This document shows positions 7,803 through 15,260 of a DNA stretch of 64,000 nt, in pieces. Position 1 is the first letter of the stretch. Every line of letters begins with the position of its first letter. Source of the stretch: Streptacidiphilus sp. PB12-B1b (GTDB lineage Bacteria > Actinomycetota > Actinomycetes > Streptomycetales > Streptomycetaceae); assembly GCF_014084125.1 (NCBI RefSeq), contig NZ_CP048405.1, positions 6,758,001 to 6,822,000 of the forward strand, written 5' to 3'. The notes below the pieces were generated by a model. That model saw nothing but the letters and a program-made list of their open reading frames with translations, was not told where the DNA came from and did no database searches. Made by a program: the position numbers and the translations under genes.

Positions 7803-8198
7803 ATGTTCTCTCGGCTCTTTGCACCGCGGGTCACTGTCCATGCCCACTGCGACCTGCCGTGCGGTGTCTACGACCCGGCCCAGGCCCGCATCGAGGCGGA
7901 GTCGGTGAAGGCCACGCAGGAGAAGTACCAGGCCAACGAAGACCCGCACTTCCGCGCCCGCGCCACGGTCATCAAGGAGGAGCGCGCCGAGCTGGCGAAG
8001 CACCACGTCTCGGTGCTGTGGTCCGACTACTTCAAGGCCCCGCACTTCGAGGCGTACCCGCAGCTCCACCAGCTGGTCAACGACACCCTGAAGGCGCTCA
8101 GCGCGGCCAAGGCGTCGACCGACCCGGCCACGGGCCAGAAGGCCCTGGACCTCATCGCCGAGGTCGAGAAGATCTTCTGGGAGACCAAGAAGGCCTGA
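7803..8198 (+). CDS. sodN: Superoxide dismutase, nickel type
   Basis: A 131-residue precursor of the cytoplasmic nickel superoxide dismutase, which converts superoxide to oxygen and hydrogen peroxide. The nickel hook HCDLPCGVYDPAQ begins at His15, so a 14-residue propeptide is removed by SodX to expose His1, Cys2 and Cys6 (residues 15, 16 and 20 here). The mature 117 residues form the usual four-helix bundle, and the length matches the family. The ATG at 7803 has GGAAAGGGA as ribosome-binding site. It is divergent from sodX. All nickel ligands are present, so the enzyme should be active. Confidence 0.98.
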   Translation: MFSRLFAPRVTVHAHCDLPCGVYDPAQARIEAESVKATQEKYQANEDPHFRARATVIKEERAELAKHHVSVLWSDYFKAPHFEAYPQLHQLVNDTLKALSAAKASTDPATGQKALDLIAEVEKIFWETKKA

Positions 8199-8265
8199 TC
8201 AGCGCTCAGCTCCTCCGGTCGGCCGGGCCGTTGCCCGCGCCGGCCGGCGGCCGTTCCGGCGGCGG

Positions 8266-9864
8266 TCACTCCTCGCCGTGGTCGACCAGGGCCTCCTCGA
8301 AGTCCAGCCGCCGCATCAGCCCGCGCAGCAGATCGTCGTCGATCCGGTCGGCGTCCCGCAGCCGGACGAAGACGGCCCGCTCGGCGGCGACCGCCTCCTT
8401 GCCCAGCCGCCGGTAGACGGCGTCCGCCGACTCCCCGGTGTCCTCGTGCACCGCCGCGCCCAGCCGCTCCCAGACCGCGTTCCGGCGCCGGTCCAGCGCC
8501 CGGCGCAGCCGCTCCTCCAGCGGCTCGGGCAGCCGGTTGCGCGGATCGGCCAGCAGTTCGTCCAGCCGGGCCTGGGCCGCCGCCGAGGCGTCGTTCTGGG
8601 CCTGCGCCTCGACCAGCACCTCCCGCTGCCGGTCCGGCGCGGGCAGCGGCAGCGCCCGGACCAGGGCCGGCAGGGTCAGCCCCTGCACCAGCAGGGTGCC
8701 GATGACCACCACGAAGGTCAGGTAGAGGATCAGGTCCCGGTCCGGGAAGGCCGCCCCGCCGTCGGCGGTGTGCGGGATCGAGAAGGCCACGGCCAGGGAG
8801 ACCACGCCGCGCATCCCGGCCCAGGCGATCACCAGCGGCCTGGTCCAGTGCGGACGGCCCTCGCGCTCCCTGACCCGGGCGCTGAGCAGCCCCGGCAGGT
8901 AGGTGGCCGGCCAGCACCAGGCGAAGCGGACCACGATCACCGCGCCCAGCAGCAGCGCCGCCCACAGCAGCAGCTCCCCGGCCGGGTAGCCGCCCAGCGC
9001 CCGCAGCACCACCGGCAGCTGCAGCCCGATCAGCGCGAAGACGGCCGACTCCAGGACGAAGGCGACCATCGTCCAGACCGCGTCCTCCTGCAGCCGCAGC
9101 GCGAAGTCCACGGTGTGGGCGTGGTGGCCCAGGTAGAGGCCGACGACGACCACGGCGACCACCCCGGAGGCGTGGAACGCCTCGGCGGCCGCGTAGGCGG
9201 CGAACGGCACCAGCAGCGAGAAGGTGTTGAGCAGCAGCGGATCGCGGATCCGGGTGCGCGCCCACTGCAACGGCACCATCAGCACCAGGCCCACCGCGAC
9301 GCCGCCGAGCGCGGCCAGCGCGAACTCGCCCAGCGCCGAGCCCCAGGAGAAGCCCTCGCCGACGGCGGCGGCCAGGGCCACCCGGTAGGCGGTGATGGCG
9401 GTGGCGTCGTTGGCCAGGCTCTCCCCCTGGAGGATGGTGACCAGCTTGGACGGCAGCCCCACCTTGCGGGCGATGGCGGTGGCGGCCACGGCGTCGGGCG
9501 GGGCGACCACCGCGCCGAGGACGAAGGCGGCCGGGATGGGCAGCCCGGGGATCACCGCGTGGGCGATCAGCCCCACCGCGAAGGTGCTGAACAGGACGTA
9601 GCCGAAGGAGAGCAGCGCCACCGAGCGGACGTTGGCGCGCAGGCCGCGGTAGGAGCTGTCCAGCGCGGAGGTGTACAGCAGCGGGGGCAGCAGCAGCGGC
9701 AGCACCAGCTCCGGGTCGAGGGTGTAGTCGGGCACGCCGGGCAGGTACGAGGCGGCCAGGCCGGCCGCGACCAGCAGCAGCGGCGCGGACAGCCCGGTGC
9801 GGCGGGCGACCCCGGCTACGGTCGCGCTGCCGGCGACGAGCAGCAGCAGGGCGCTGGTGGCCAT
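8266..9864 (-). CDS. Na+/H+ antiporter, CPA1 family
   Basis: A 532-residue membrane protein with about twelve hydrophobic segments in residues 1-420, then a 110-residue hydrophilic helical tail rich in Ala, Arg and Glu. Diagnostic parts are LGAVVAPPDAVAATAIARK (the conserved ND/PD-type helix), LQGESLANDATAI and WAGMRGVVSLAVAFSIP, which together define the monovalent cation:proton antiporter-1 (NhaP-like) family. It should exchange Na+ or K+ for protons at the cytoplasmic membrane in pH and salt homeostasis. The ATG at 9864 fits the start of the first membrane helix. It converges on sodN, with only 67 nt between the stops. Confidence 0.92.
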   Translation of the reverse strand: MATSALLLLVAGSATVAGVARRTGLSAPLLLVAAGLAASYLPGVPDYTLDPELVLPLLLPPLLYTSALDSSYRGLRANVRSVALLSFGYVLFSTFAVGLIAHAVIPGLPIPAAFVLGAVVAPPDAVAATAIARKVGLPSKLVTILQGESLANDATAITAYRVALAAAVGEGFSWGSALGEFALAALGGVAVGLVLMVPLQWARTRIRDPLLLNTFSLLVPFAAYAAAEAFHASGVVAVVVVGLYLGHHAHTVDFALRLQEDAVWTMVAFVLESAVFALIGLQLPVVLRALGGYPAGELLLWAALLLGAVIVVRFAWCWPATYLPGLLSARVREREGRPHWTRPLVIAWAGMRGVVSLAVAFSIPHTADGGAAFPDRDLILYLTFVVVIGTLLVQGLTLPALVRALPLPAPDRQREVLVEAQAQNDASAAAQARLDELLADPRNRLPEPLEERLRRALDRRRNAVWERLGAAVHEDTGESADAVYRRLGKEAVAAERAVFVRLRDADRIDDDLLRGLMRRLDFEEALVDHGEE

Positions 9865-10022
9865 GGCTCCGTCCTGGGCTGGTGCGGGCGGCCGGCGGAC
9901 CGGCGGGCCGGTGGGGCTGCCGAAGCGGCGCGGCGGGGGCGTACGGGCCCCGCAGGGCCACCGAAGCACAGCGGCGCGCGGCGGGCCCGGCGGCGCGCGG
10001 GGCGGGCGCGTACGCTGGGCGC

Positions 10023-10292
10023 ATGCCCGGAGGAACCGGCTGCTCGCACACCGCCGACCTGCCCTCGCCCGAGCCCGCGCCGCAGACCGCGACCTGCCTG
10101 CGCTGCGTGGCCCTCGGCCAGCGGCCGGTGCAGCTGCGCGCCTGCCTGACCTGCGGCCTGGTCGGCTGCTGCGACTCCTCGCCGGGACAGCACGCCACCG
10201 GGCACGCCCGCGAGTCCGGGCACCCGGTGATGCGGACGGTCGAGCCGGGCGAGTCCTGGCGCTGGTGCTATCTGCACAGCTCGCTCGTGTGA
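10023..10292 (+). CDS. UBP-type zinc finger protein
   Basis: An 89-residue protein consisting almost entirely of one ZnF-UBP domain. It has paired Cys/His ligands: CSHTAD near residue 7, CLRC, CLTCGLVGCCDS, then HATGHARESGHPV with the conserved GH. In eukaryotes this fold binds ubiquitin C-termini. In actinobacteria small stand-alone versions occur next to antiporters and the ligand is unknown. The ATG at 10023 is chosen because the frame upstream is low-complexity and without a start signal. It is divergent from the antiporter gene with 158 bp between the starts. Confidence 0.85.
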   Translation: MPGGTGCSHTADLPSPEPAPQTATCLRCVALGQRPVQLRACLTCGLVGCCDSSPGQHATGHARESGHPVMRTVEPGESWRWCYLHSSLV

Positions 10293-10322
10293 TCGCCGCG
10301 GCGGCCGCCGTAGGCTGGTCAC

Positions 10323-10799
10323 ATGATCCGAACCGCCACCGCCGCTGACGTCCCCGCCATCCACGCCATGGTCCGCGAGCTCGCCGACTACGAGCGGGCC
10401 CTCGACGAAGCCGTGGCGACCGAGCAGCAGGTGCGGGACGCCCTGTTCGGCCCGCACCCGGCCGCCTTCGCACACATCGCCGAGGATGACACGACCGGGT
10501 CGGTCGTCGGCTTCGCCCTGTGGTTCCTGAACTTCTCCACCTGGAAGGGCGTGCACGGCCTCTACCTGGAGGACCTGTACGTCCGCCCGGAGGCCCGCGG
10601 CGGCGGCCACGGCAAGGCGCTGCTGGCGACGCTGGCGCGGATCTGCACGGAGCGCGGCTACGAGCGGCTGGAGTGGTCGGTGCTGGACTGGAACCAGCCC
10701 TCGATCGGCTTCTACAAGGCGCTGGGCGCGTTCCCCATGGACGAGTGGACGGTCTTCCGGCTCACCGGTGAACCCCTGGCCCTGCTCGGGGCGAACTGA
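10323..10799 (+). CDS. GNAT family N-acetyltransferase (diamine acetyltransferase-like)
   Basis: A 158-residue single-domain acetyltransferase that uses acetyl-CoA. Motif A is LEDLYVRPEARGGGHGKALLATLARI, with the acetyl-CoA pyrophosphate-binding R-x-x-G-x-G/A signature, followed by WSVLDWNQPSIGFYKALGA. These features resemble the spermidine/thialysine (SAT1-like) branch, suggesting a small amine substrate (inference). It lies 30 nt downstream of the UBP zinc-finger gene in the same direction, probably in one transcript. Confidence 0.87.
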   Translation: MIRTATAADVPAIHAMVRELADYERALDEAVATEQQVRDALFGPHPAAFAHIAEDDTTGSVVGFALWFLNFSTWKGVHGLYLEDLYVRPEARGGGHGKALLATLARICTERGYERLEWSVLDWNQPSIGFYKALGAFPMDEWTVFRLTGEPLALLGAN

Positions 10800-11042
10800 G
10801 AGCCGGTTCACGCCAGTTCGGCCGGGCGAGCGGTTTCGGCCAGCCCCGCCGGACACGCTCCGTACCCGACGGCATACCATGAGTAACCAGCCGTCGGAGC
10901 CCCGGCTGCGGCCTCGGCCGGAGCGGCGACATCGCGGCGCGGATCGCGGTAGCGTCACCCGGGCATACAGCAGAGCACAGCACTGTGAGAACCGCGGCGG
11001 CGGCACCGCCCCCGGCGCGGCGCAACACCATCGGAGGTGAGG

Positions 11043-11456
11043 GTGTCCCAGAACGACGGCGAGCCCGACGCTAAGGACTTCGTCGAAGTCCGGCTGCCAG
11101 CGGCGGGTGCCTACCTCTCGGTCCTGCGCACCGCGACCGCAGGGCTCGCGGCCAGGCTCGACTTCACCCTGGACGAGATCGAGGACCTGCGGATCGCGGT
11201 CGACGAGGCCTGCGCGATCCTGCTCCAGCAGGCGGTGCCGGGCAGCGTGCTGCGCTGTGTGTTCCGCCTGGTCGGCGATTCACTGAGAGTCACCGTGTCG
11301 GCCCCGACCACCGACGGGCGCGCGCCCGAGCGCGACACCTTCGCCTGGACGGTGCTGTCGGCACTGGCGGGCGAGGTCGAGGCGACGGTCGCGGAGGACC
11401 GGACGGTCGGCATCAGCCTGCACAAGAAGCGCGGTGCCGGCCCCGGCCAGCCGTGA
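11043..11456 (+). CDS. ushX: Anti-sigma regulatory factor (RsbW-type), SigH antagonist
   Basis: A 137-residue GHKL-type ATP-binding protein of the RsbW/SpoIIAB family. The N-box segment is IEDLRIAVDEACAILLQQA, and a VTVSAPT strand and a C-terminal GISLHKKR follow. It is expected to bind and silence a SigB-type sigma factor until released by an anti-anti-sigma factor or another signal. It lies 106 nt upstream of the SigB-family gene in the same direction, as in the S. coelicolor ushX (prsH)-sigH locus. The GTG at 11043 is chosen for a perfect GGAGG (11033-11037) at 5-nt spacing; a GTG at 11037 would overlap that site. Confidence 0.82.
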   Translation: MSQNDGEPDAKDFVEVRLPAAGAYLSVLRTATAGLAARLDFTLDEIEDLRIAVDEACAILLQQAVPGSVLRCVFRLVGDSLRVTVSAPTTDGRAPERDTFAWTVLSALAGEVEATVAEDRTVGISLHKKRGAGPGQP

Positions 11457-11562
11457 GGACGGCGCACATGGGAAACACTGCCGCGTGTCCGGCGCGTTCA
11501 AGCTGACAGGCACCGGTAGAAATCAAGACTGATCCCGGAACGGAACGGAGCGGGGGATCGCC

Positions 11563-12720
11563 GTGAGTGATCTTGAGCGCGCGAGCGGTACGGGGCTGCA
11601 GGCCGCCGGACCGGGGTACGGCTCGGGCAGACCCGTCCTGCCAGGCCAGGTTGGAGTGTCGTCATCCCCGGAGTCCGCACACGCCGGGGCCGAGCAGGCG
11701 GAGGACAGGGTGTTCGCAGACGATCCCGAACGTCCCAAAGGTCCCGACGGTTCTGATGAGCCGACCGCGGCCGTGGTCGGCGAGACGGACGGCCTGGACA
11801 AGGCGGACAGCCTGGACACGGCCGAGCCCGGCGCCGATTCCGCCGCCCCGGCGCGGGCCGCCGGGCCGGACGCCGACGTCGAGCACGCCGACACCGAGCA
11901 CGCCGCCGCCCAGGAGCCGCACATCTGGGGCGGCGGTCGGCCGCTCACCGCGCCGCGCCACGGCGCCCCCGACCGGGAGGCCGCCCGCGCGCTGTTCGTG
12001 CAGCTCGCGGCGCTCCCCCGGGAGTCCCCGGAGCGGGTCGAGCTGCGCAACCAGCTGGTGCGGATGCACATCCCGCTGGTCGAGCACCTGGCCCGGCGGT
12101 TCCGCAACCGCGGCGAGCCGCTGGACGACCTGACCCAGGTCGCCACCATCGGCCTGATCAAGTCGGTGGACCGGTTCGACGTGGACCGGGGCGTGGAGTT
12201 CTCCACCTACGCCACCCCCACCATCGTCGGCGAGATCAAGCGGCACTTCCGCGACAAGGGCTGGGCGGTCCGGGTGCCGCGCCGGCTGCAGGAGCTGCGG
12301 CTGGCGCTGACCACGGCCACTGGCGAGCTGTCCCAGCAGCACGGCCGCTCCCCCACCGTGCACGAGCTGGCCGAGCGGCTCGGCATCTCCGAGGAGGAGG
12401 TGCTGGAGGGCCTGGAGTCCGCCAACGCCTACAGCACCCTGTCGCTGGACGTCCCGGACACCGACGACGAGTCCCCGGCCGTCGCCGACACCCTCGGCGC
12501 GGAGGACGACGCCCTGGAGGGCGTGGAGTACCGGGAGTCGCTGAAGCCGTTGCTGGCCCAGCTGCCGCAGCGCGAGCAGCGGATCCTGGTGCTGCGGTTC
12601 TTCCGCAACATGACCCAGTCGCAGATCGCGGCCGAGGTCGGCATCTCGCAGATGCACGTCTCCCGGCTGCTCGCCCGCACCCTGGCCCAGCTGCGCGACC
12701 GGCTGCTGATCGAGGAGTGA
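11563..12720 (+). CDS. sigH: SigB/SigF/SigG family RNA polymerase sigma factor, probably SigH
   Basis: A 385-residue stress sigma factor. Regions 2 to 4 occupy residues 145-385: MHIPLVEHLARRFRNRGEPL, the DLTQVATIGLIKSVDRFD core-binding/-10 region, TYATPTIVGEIKRHFRDKGW, the region 3 RVPRRLQELRL and the region 4 helix-turn-helix QSQIAAEVGISQMHVSRLLA. The first 120 residues are an acidic, low-complexity extension. Such an extension is known for S. coelicolor SigH, which exists as several size forms controlled by its antagonist, osmotic stress and proteolysis. GTG at 11563 has GGGGGA upstream. The following lipid kinase and WblE match the order around SCO5243-SCO5240 as I recall it. Confidence 0.85.
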   Translation: MSDLERASGTGLQAAGPGYGSGRPVLPGQVGVSSSPESAHAGAEQAEDRVFADDPERPKGPDGSDEPTAAVVGETDGLDKADSLDTAEPGADSAAPARAAGPDADVEHADTEHAAAQEPHIWGGGRPLTAPRHGAPDREAARALFVQLAALPRESPERVELRNQLVRMHIPLVEHLARRFRNRGEPLDDLTQVATIGLIKSVDRFDVDRGVEFSTYATPTIVGEIKRHFRDKGWAVRVPRRLQELRLALTTATGELSQQHGRSPTVHELAERLGISEEEVLEGLESANAYSTLSLDVPDTDDESPAVADTLGAEDDALEGVEYRESLKPLLAQLPQREQRILVLRFFRNMTQSQIAAEVGISQMHVSRLLARTLAQLRDRLLIEE

Positions 12721-12729
12721 CACCGCCCC

Positions 12730-12752
12730 GGCGGGCCCGCACCGGGCCCGCC
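12730..12752. terminator. Terminator between sigH and convergent membrane-protein gene
   Basis: GGCGGGCCC (12730-12738) pairs with GGGCCCGCC (12744-12752) around a 5-nt loop in the 40-bp gap between the two convergent stops. Confidence 0.6.
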
Positions 12753-12760
12753 ACCGGCCG

Positions 12761-13258
12761 CTAGGACCGGCCGGGCCCCGCCTGCGCGCCGGTGTTCCGC
12801 GCCCCGGCGTCCGGTGCATCGACGTTCTGTGCCCCGGCGTCCTGCTCCGGCCAGAGCGCGGCCGTGCTGCGCGGGTGCAGCAGCAGCACGATGCCCGCGA
12901 CCCCGAACAGGCCGACCGCGATGCCCAGCGGCAGGTCGCCGCCGCCGTGGCGCACCGCCACGTACGCGACGGCCAGGCAGAGCGTGTCCATCATCACCGC
13001 CGGGCTGCGGCCCCAGCGCCGGCGCCGCAGCAGCGCCCGCCCGGCGAACAGCGGCAGCATGCCCAGGATCACCACGATGCCGCCGCCGAAGGCGGTGCCG
13101 CCCAGGTCGGACCGGGTGTGCGAGGTGACCGCGGTGACCATGAGGTACACCCCGTAGAGGGCGATCACGACGCCCTGGAGCACGGCCGTGGCAGCCCCGG
13201 CCGTGAGCGTCCAGGGACGGGCGGCGGGGGGCGCGGGAAGGGCGGAGTCTGCAGTCAC
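12761..13258 (-). CDS. Conserved actinobacterial integral membrane protein, function unknown
   Basis: A 165-residue protein with four hydrophobic segments, at about residues 17-45, 58-75, 88-103 and 108-127. A short arginine-rich cytoplasmic loop (LLRRRRWGRS) lies between the second and third. The C-terminal 35 residues are a low-complexity tail with repeating DAGA/NTGA elements, probably disordered. I do not recognise a characterised family. Proteins like this are common between sigH and the lipid kinase gene in streptomycetes. It is divergent from the lipid kinase gene with 101 bp between the starts. Confidence 0.75.
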   Translation of the reverse strand: MTADSALPAPPAARPWTLTAGAATAVLQGVVIALYGVYLMVTAVTSHTRSDLGGTAFGGGIVVILGMLPLFAGRALLRRRRWGRSPAVMMDTLCLAVAYVAVRHGGGDLPLGIAVGLFGVAGIVLLLHPRSTAALWPEQDAGAQNVDAPDAGARNTGAQAGPGRS

Positions 13259-13359
13259 GCGTCCAGGCTAACCGGCCCGGCGCGGGCCCGGTCGGCGGCC
13301 CGCCCGTCGGCGGCCGGGGGCTCGAAAGCACCCAGCCTGCCGGTAGGTAAGCTGAACGT

Positions 13360-14307
13360 ATGCGCGCCCTCCTGGTCTTCAACCCGAAGGCCACCACCAC
13401 CAGTGGCCGGACCAGGGACGTGCTCGCACACGCGCTGGCCAGCACCCTCAAGCTGGAGATCGCCGGTACCGAGTACCGCGGCCACGCCCGCGACCTGGCC
13501 CGGGAGGCCACCGCCTCCGGCAGCATCGACCTGGTGGTCGCCCTGGGCGGCGACGGCACCGTCAACGAGATCGTCAACGGGCTGCTCGCCGACGGCCCCG
13601 CCGAGGACCTGCCCCGGCTGGCCGTGGTGCCCGGCGGCAGCACCAACGTCTTCGCCCGGGCGCTCGGACTGCCCAACGACCCGGTCGAGGCCACCAGCGT
13701 GCTGCTGGAGGCGATCGCGGCCGGCAGCGAGCGCACCATCGGCCTGGGCAGGGCGAGCACCGAGGGCCTGCCGGAGCGCTGGTTCACCTTCACCGCGGGC
13801 TTCGGCTTCGACGCCGGGGTGGTCGGCCGGGTCGAGCAGCACCGCCGCAGCGGCCGGCGCTCCACCCATGCGCTCTACGTCAACCAGGCGGTGCGGCACT
13901 ACTTCGGGGTCAAGGAGCACCGCAAGGCCGGCCCGATCACGCTGAGTGTTCCGGGGCAGGATCCGGTGGACGGCCTGGTCGTCTCGATAGTCTCCAACAC
14001 CTCCCCCTGGACCTTCCTGGGCAATCGACCGGTGTACGCCTCGCCCGAGGCCACGTTCGACGCGGACCTGGACATCTTCGGTCTGACCCGGATGTCACTC
14101 GTTCAGACGCTGCGCACCATCCCTCAGCTTCTGGACGCCTCGGCGGCGGGTCCACGGGGCAAACATGTGGTCGCTTATCACGACCTCGGCGAATTCACCT
14201 TGCATTCGCAGGAACCACTGCCATTTCAGGTCGACGGAGACCACCTTGGAGAGCGGAACCAAGTCAGGTTCTCAGGCGTACGCCGCGCACTGCGTGTGAT
14301 TGTGTGA
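13360..14307 (+). CDS. Diacylglycerol kinase family lipid kinase
   Basis: A 315-residue protein of the DAGK/LCB5/YegS family. The ATP-binding signature VVALGGDGTVNEIVNGLL lies near residues 58-75, followed by VVPGGSTNVFARALGLP. The N-terminal FNPKATTTSG and the C-terminal QVDGDHLGER beta-sandwich are also typical. It phosphorylates a lipid or polyprenyl substrate, probably at the membrane face; the exact substrate is unknown. The ATG at 13360 is preceded by GGTAAG. It lies upstream of wblE, an arrangement conserved in streptomycetes. Confidence 0.9.
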   Translation: MRALLVFNPKATTTSGRTRDVLAHALASTLKLEIAGTEYRGHARDLAREATASGSIDLVVALGGDGTVNEIVNGLLADGPAEDLPRLAVVPGGSTNVFARALGLPNDPVEATSVLLEAIAAGSERTIGLGRASTEGLPERWFTFTAGFGFDAGVVGRVEQHRRSGRRSTHALYVNQAVRHYFGVKEHRKAGPITLSVPGQDPVDGLVVSIVSNTSPWTFLGNRPVYASPEATFDADLDIFGLTRMSLVQTLRTIPQLLDASAAGPRGKHVVAYHDLGEFTLHSQEPLPFQVDGDHLGERNQVRFSGVRRALRVIV

Positions 14308-14339
14308 CTAGAGGGGGCCTTTCGCCTTCTTCTCGAACG

Positions 14340-14374
14340 CACACCCCCTTCACTCCATAGAAGTACGGGGTGTG
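14340..14374 (+). terminator. Hairpin after lipid kinase gene
   Basis: CACACCCC (14340-14347) pairs with GGGGTGTG (14367-14374), and CTTC (14348-14351) with GAAG (14360-14363) inside it, leaving an 8-nt loop. It lies 33 nt beyond the lipid kinase stop. Confidence 0.55.
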
Positions 14375-14567
14375 ACCTAGCCGACACCAATGAATCAAAA
14401 TTTACTTCCCGAAGGGGGTTGTATCCGGGGTCGAGGTTTGCGAACCTTTACCTGGCGATCGGGACAGTCCGTCACCGGACACCCGCCCAAGTCGCCCGAA
14501 CCCACCGCAACGCTGCGAGCACCCGTATGCCGACCCACCTGTCGGCCCTGTGTCCGCCCATGGGTTC

Positions 14568-14581
14568 GTGAAAGCGTTCAC
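14568..14581. promoter_or_regulatory. Candidate Crp-type operator upstream of wblE
   Basis: GTGAAAGCGTTCAC is a perfect GTGA-N6-TCAC palindrome, the core of the Crp/cAMP-receptor consensus. It is centred about 67 nt upstream of the wblE ATG in the 334-bp intergenic region. Mycobacterial whiB1 is known to be controlled by a Crp protein (Rv3676). No clear -10 hexamer was identified to place it relative to a promoter. Confidence 0.5.
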
Positions 14582-14641
14582 ATTCACAAGCAACCAGGTG
14601 TCTGTGGGGGTAAACCCGCAGGCAGGAGGAGTTGGATCACC

Positions 14642-14893
14642 ATGGACTGGCGCCACCGCGCTGTCTGCCGGGAAGAGGACCCCGAGCTGTTCTTCCCCAT
14701 CGGCAACACGGGGCCGGCCCTGCTGCAGATCGAGGAGGCGAAGGCCGTGTGCCGTCGCTGCCCCGTCATGGAAAGCTGCCTGCAGTGGGCCCTGGAGACC
14801 GGTCAGGACGCCGGCGTCTGGGGCGGTATGAGCGAGGACGAGCGCCGCGCGATGAAGCGCCGTGCCGCCCGCAACCGTGCCCGCACGGCCTGA
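14642..14893 (+). CDS. wblE: WhiB family iron-sulfur regulator WblE (WhiB1 orthologue)
   Basis: An 83-residue protein almost identical in pattern to streptomycete WblE and mycobacterial WhiB1. Four cysteines coordinate a [4Fe-4S] cluster: the one in AVCREEDPELFFP, then the pair in AVCRRCPVMESC, with the last closing the C-x2-C-x5-C set. The G(V/I)WGG turn (GVWGGMSEDERR) and a basic tail (MKRRAARNRAR) follow. WhiB1-type proteins are nitric-oxide-sensitive and bind the principal sigma factor to regulate transcription. The ATG at 14642 has GGAGGAG upstream, and the leader is long (334 bp to the previous gene). In mycobacteria whiB1 is adjacent to pdtaS; here a synthetase gene separates them. Confidence 0.95.
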   Translation: MDWRHRAVCREEDPELFFPIGNTGPALLQIEEAKAVCRRCPVMESCLQWALETGQDAGVWGGMSEDERRAMKRRAARNRARTA

Positions 14894-14918
14894 CACGCAC
14901 TCAAGCACCGCCGGGGGT

Positions 14919-14955
14919 CCGGGGGTTGTGCCTCTTCGGAGCACCACACCCCCGG
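14919..14955 (+). terminator. Probable wblE terminator hairpin
   Basis: CCGGGGG (14919-14925) pairs with CCCCCGG (14949-14955); the inner GTGC/GCAC pairs interrupted by bulges extend the stem. It begins 26 nt after the wblE stop. Confidence 0.5.
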
Positions 14956-15178
14956 AACGGCAGTACCGCGAAGCACAGCGCACCACCTGTTCCACGCAGC
15001 CGCACGTCTGATCAGCCCTTGATCGAGTGCGCCGAGCCGCCCAGGCGAGCACGACGGCGTACTTTCCGAGGCAACGCACGCCACTCGTGGTGCTCTGCGG
15101 GCCCGACAGTTTGATACCGTCGGATCCGAGGGCAGCCACTCGTGCGATGCACGCGGGCCCGGCCCGCACCCAGAGCCC

Positions 15179-15213
15179 CTGCTCCGGCCGACTCCCCCCG
15201 ACGGCCGGAGCAG
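15179..15213. terminator. Hairpin in the wblE-pls convergent region
   Basis: CTGCTCCGGCCG (15179-15190) pairs perfectly with 15202-15213 around an 11-nt loop. Either direction is possible. Confidence 0.6.
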
Positions 15214-15219
15214 GTCTGA

Positions 15220-15257
15220 GAGGCCCTGCCGACCCTCCCCCCGGTCGGCAGGGCCTC
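15220..15257 (-). terminator. Terminator of the Pls/PosA synthetase gene
   Basis: GAGGCCCTGCCGACC (15220-15234) pairs perfectly with 15243-15257 around an 8-nt loop, directly downstream of the minus-strand stop at 15261. Confidence 0.8.
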
Positions 15258-15260
15258 GCT

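Larger units (their letters stand above)
14894..15260. other. Intergenic region with three hairpins between wblE and the synthetase gene
   Basis: No gene is visible in this 367-bp stretch between convergent genes. It contains an imperfect GGGGGT/ACCCCC hairpin (14919-14955) just after wblE, then two perfect hairpins at 15179-15213 and 15220-15257, listed separately. The segment 14956-15178 shows nothing I can assign. Confidence 0.6.

Noticed and set aside
8199-8265. Terminator between sodN and the antiporter gene
   Set aside because: Several short GC-rich complementarities exist, but no single clean hairpin could be chosen.
10768-11040. A 90-codon frame between the acetyltransferase and anti-sigma genes
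   Set aside because: Arg/Pro-rich, overlaps the acetyltransferase end and the anti-sigma ribosome-binding site; the internal ATG at 10879 also lacks support.
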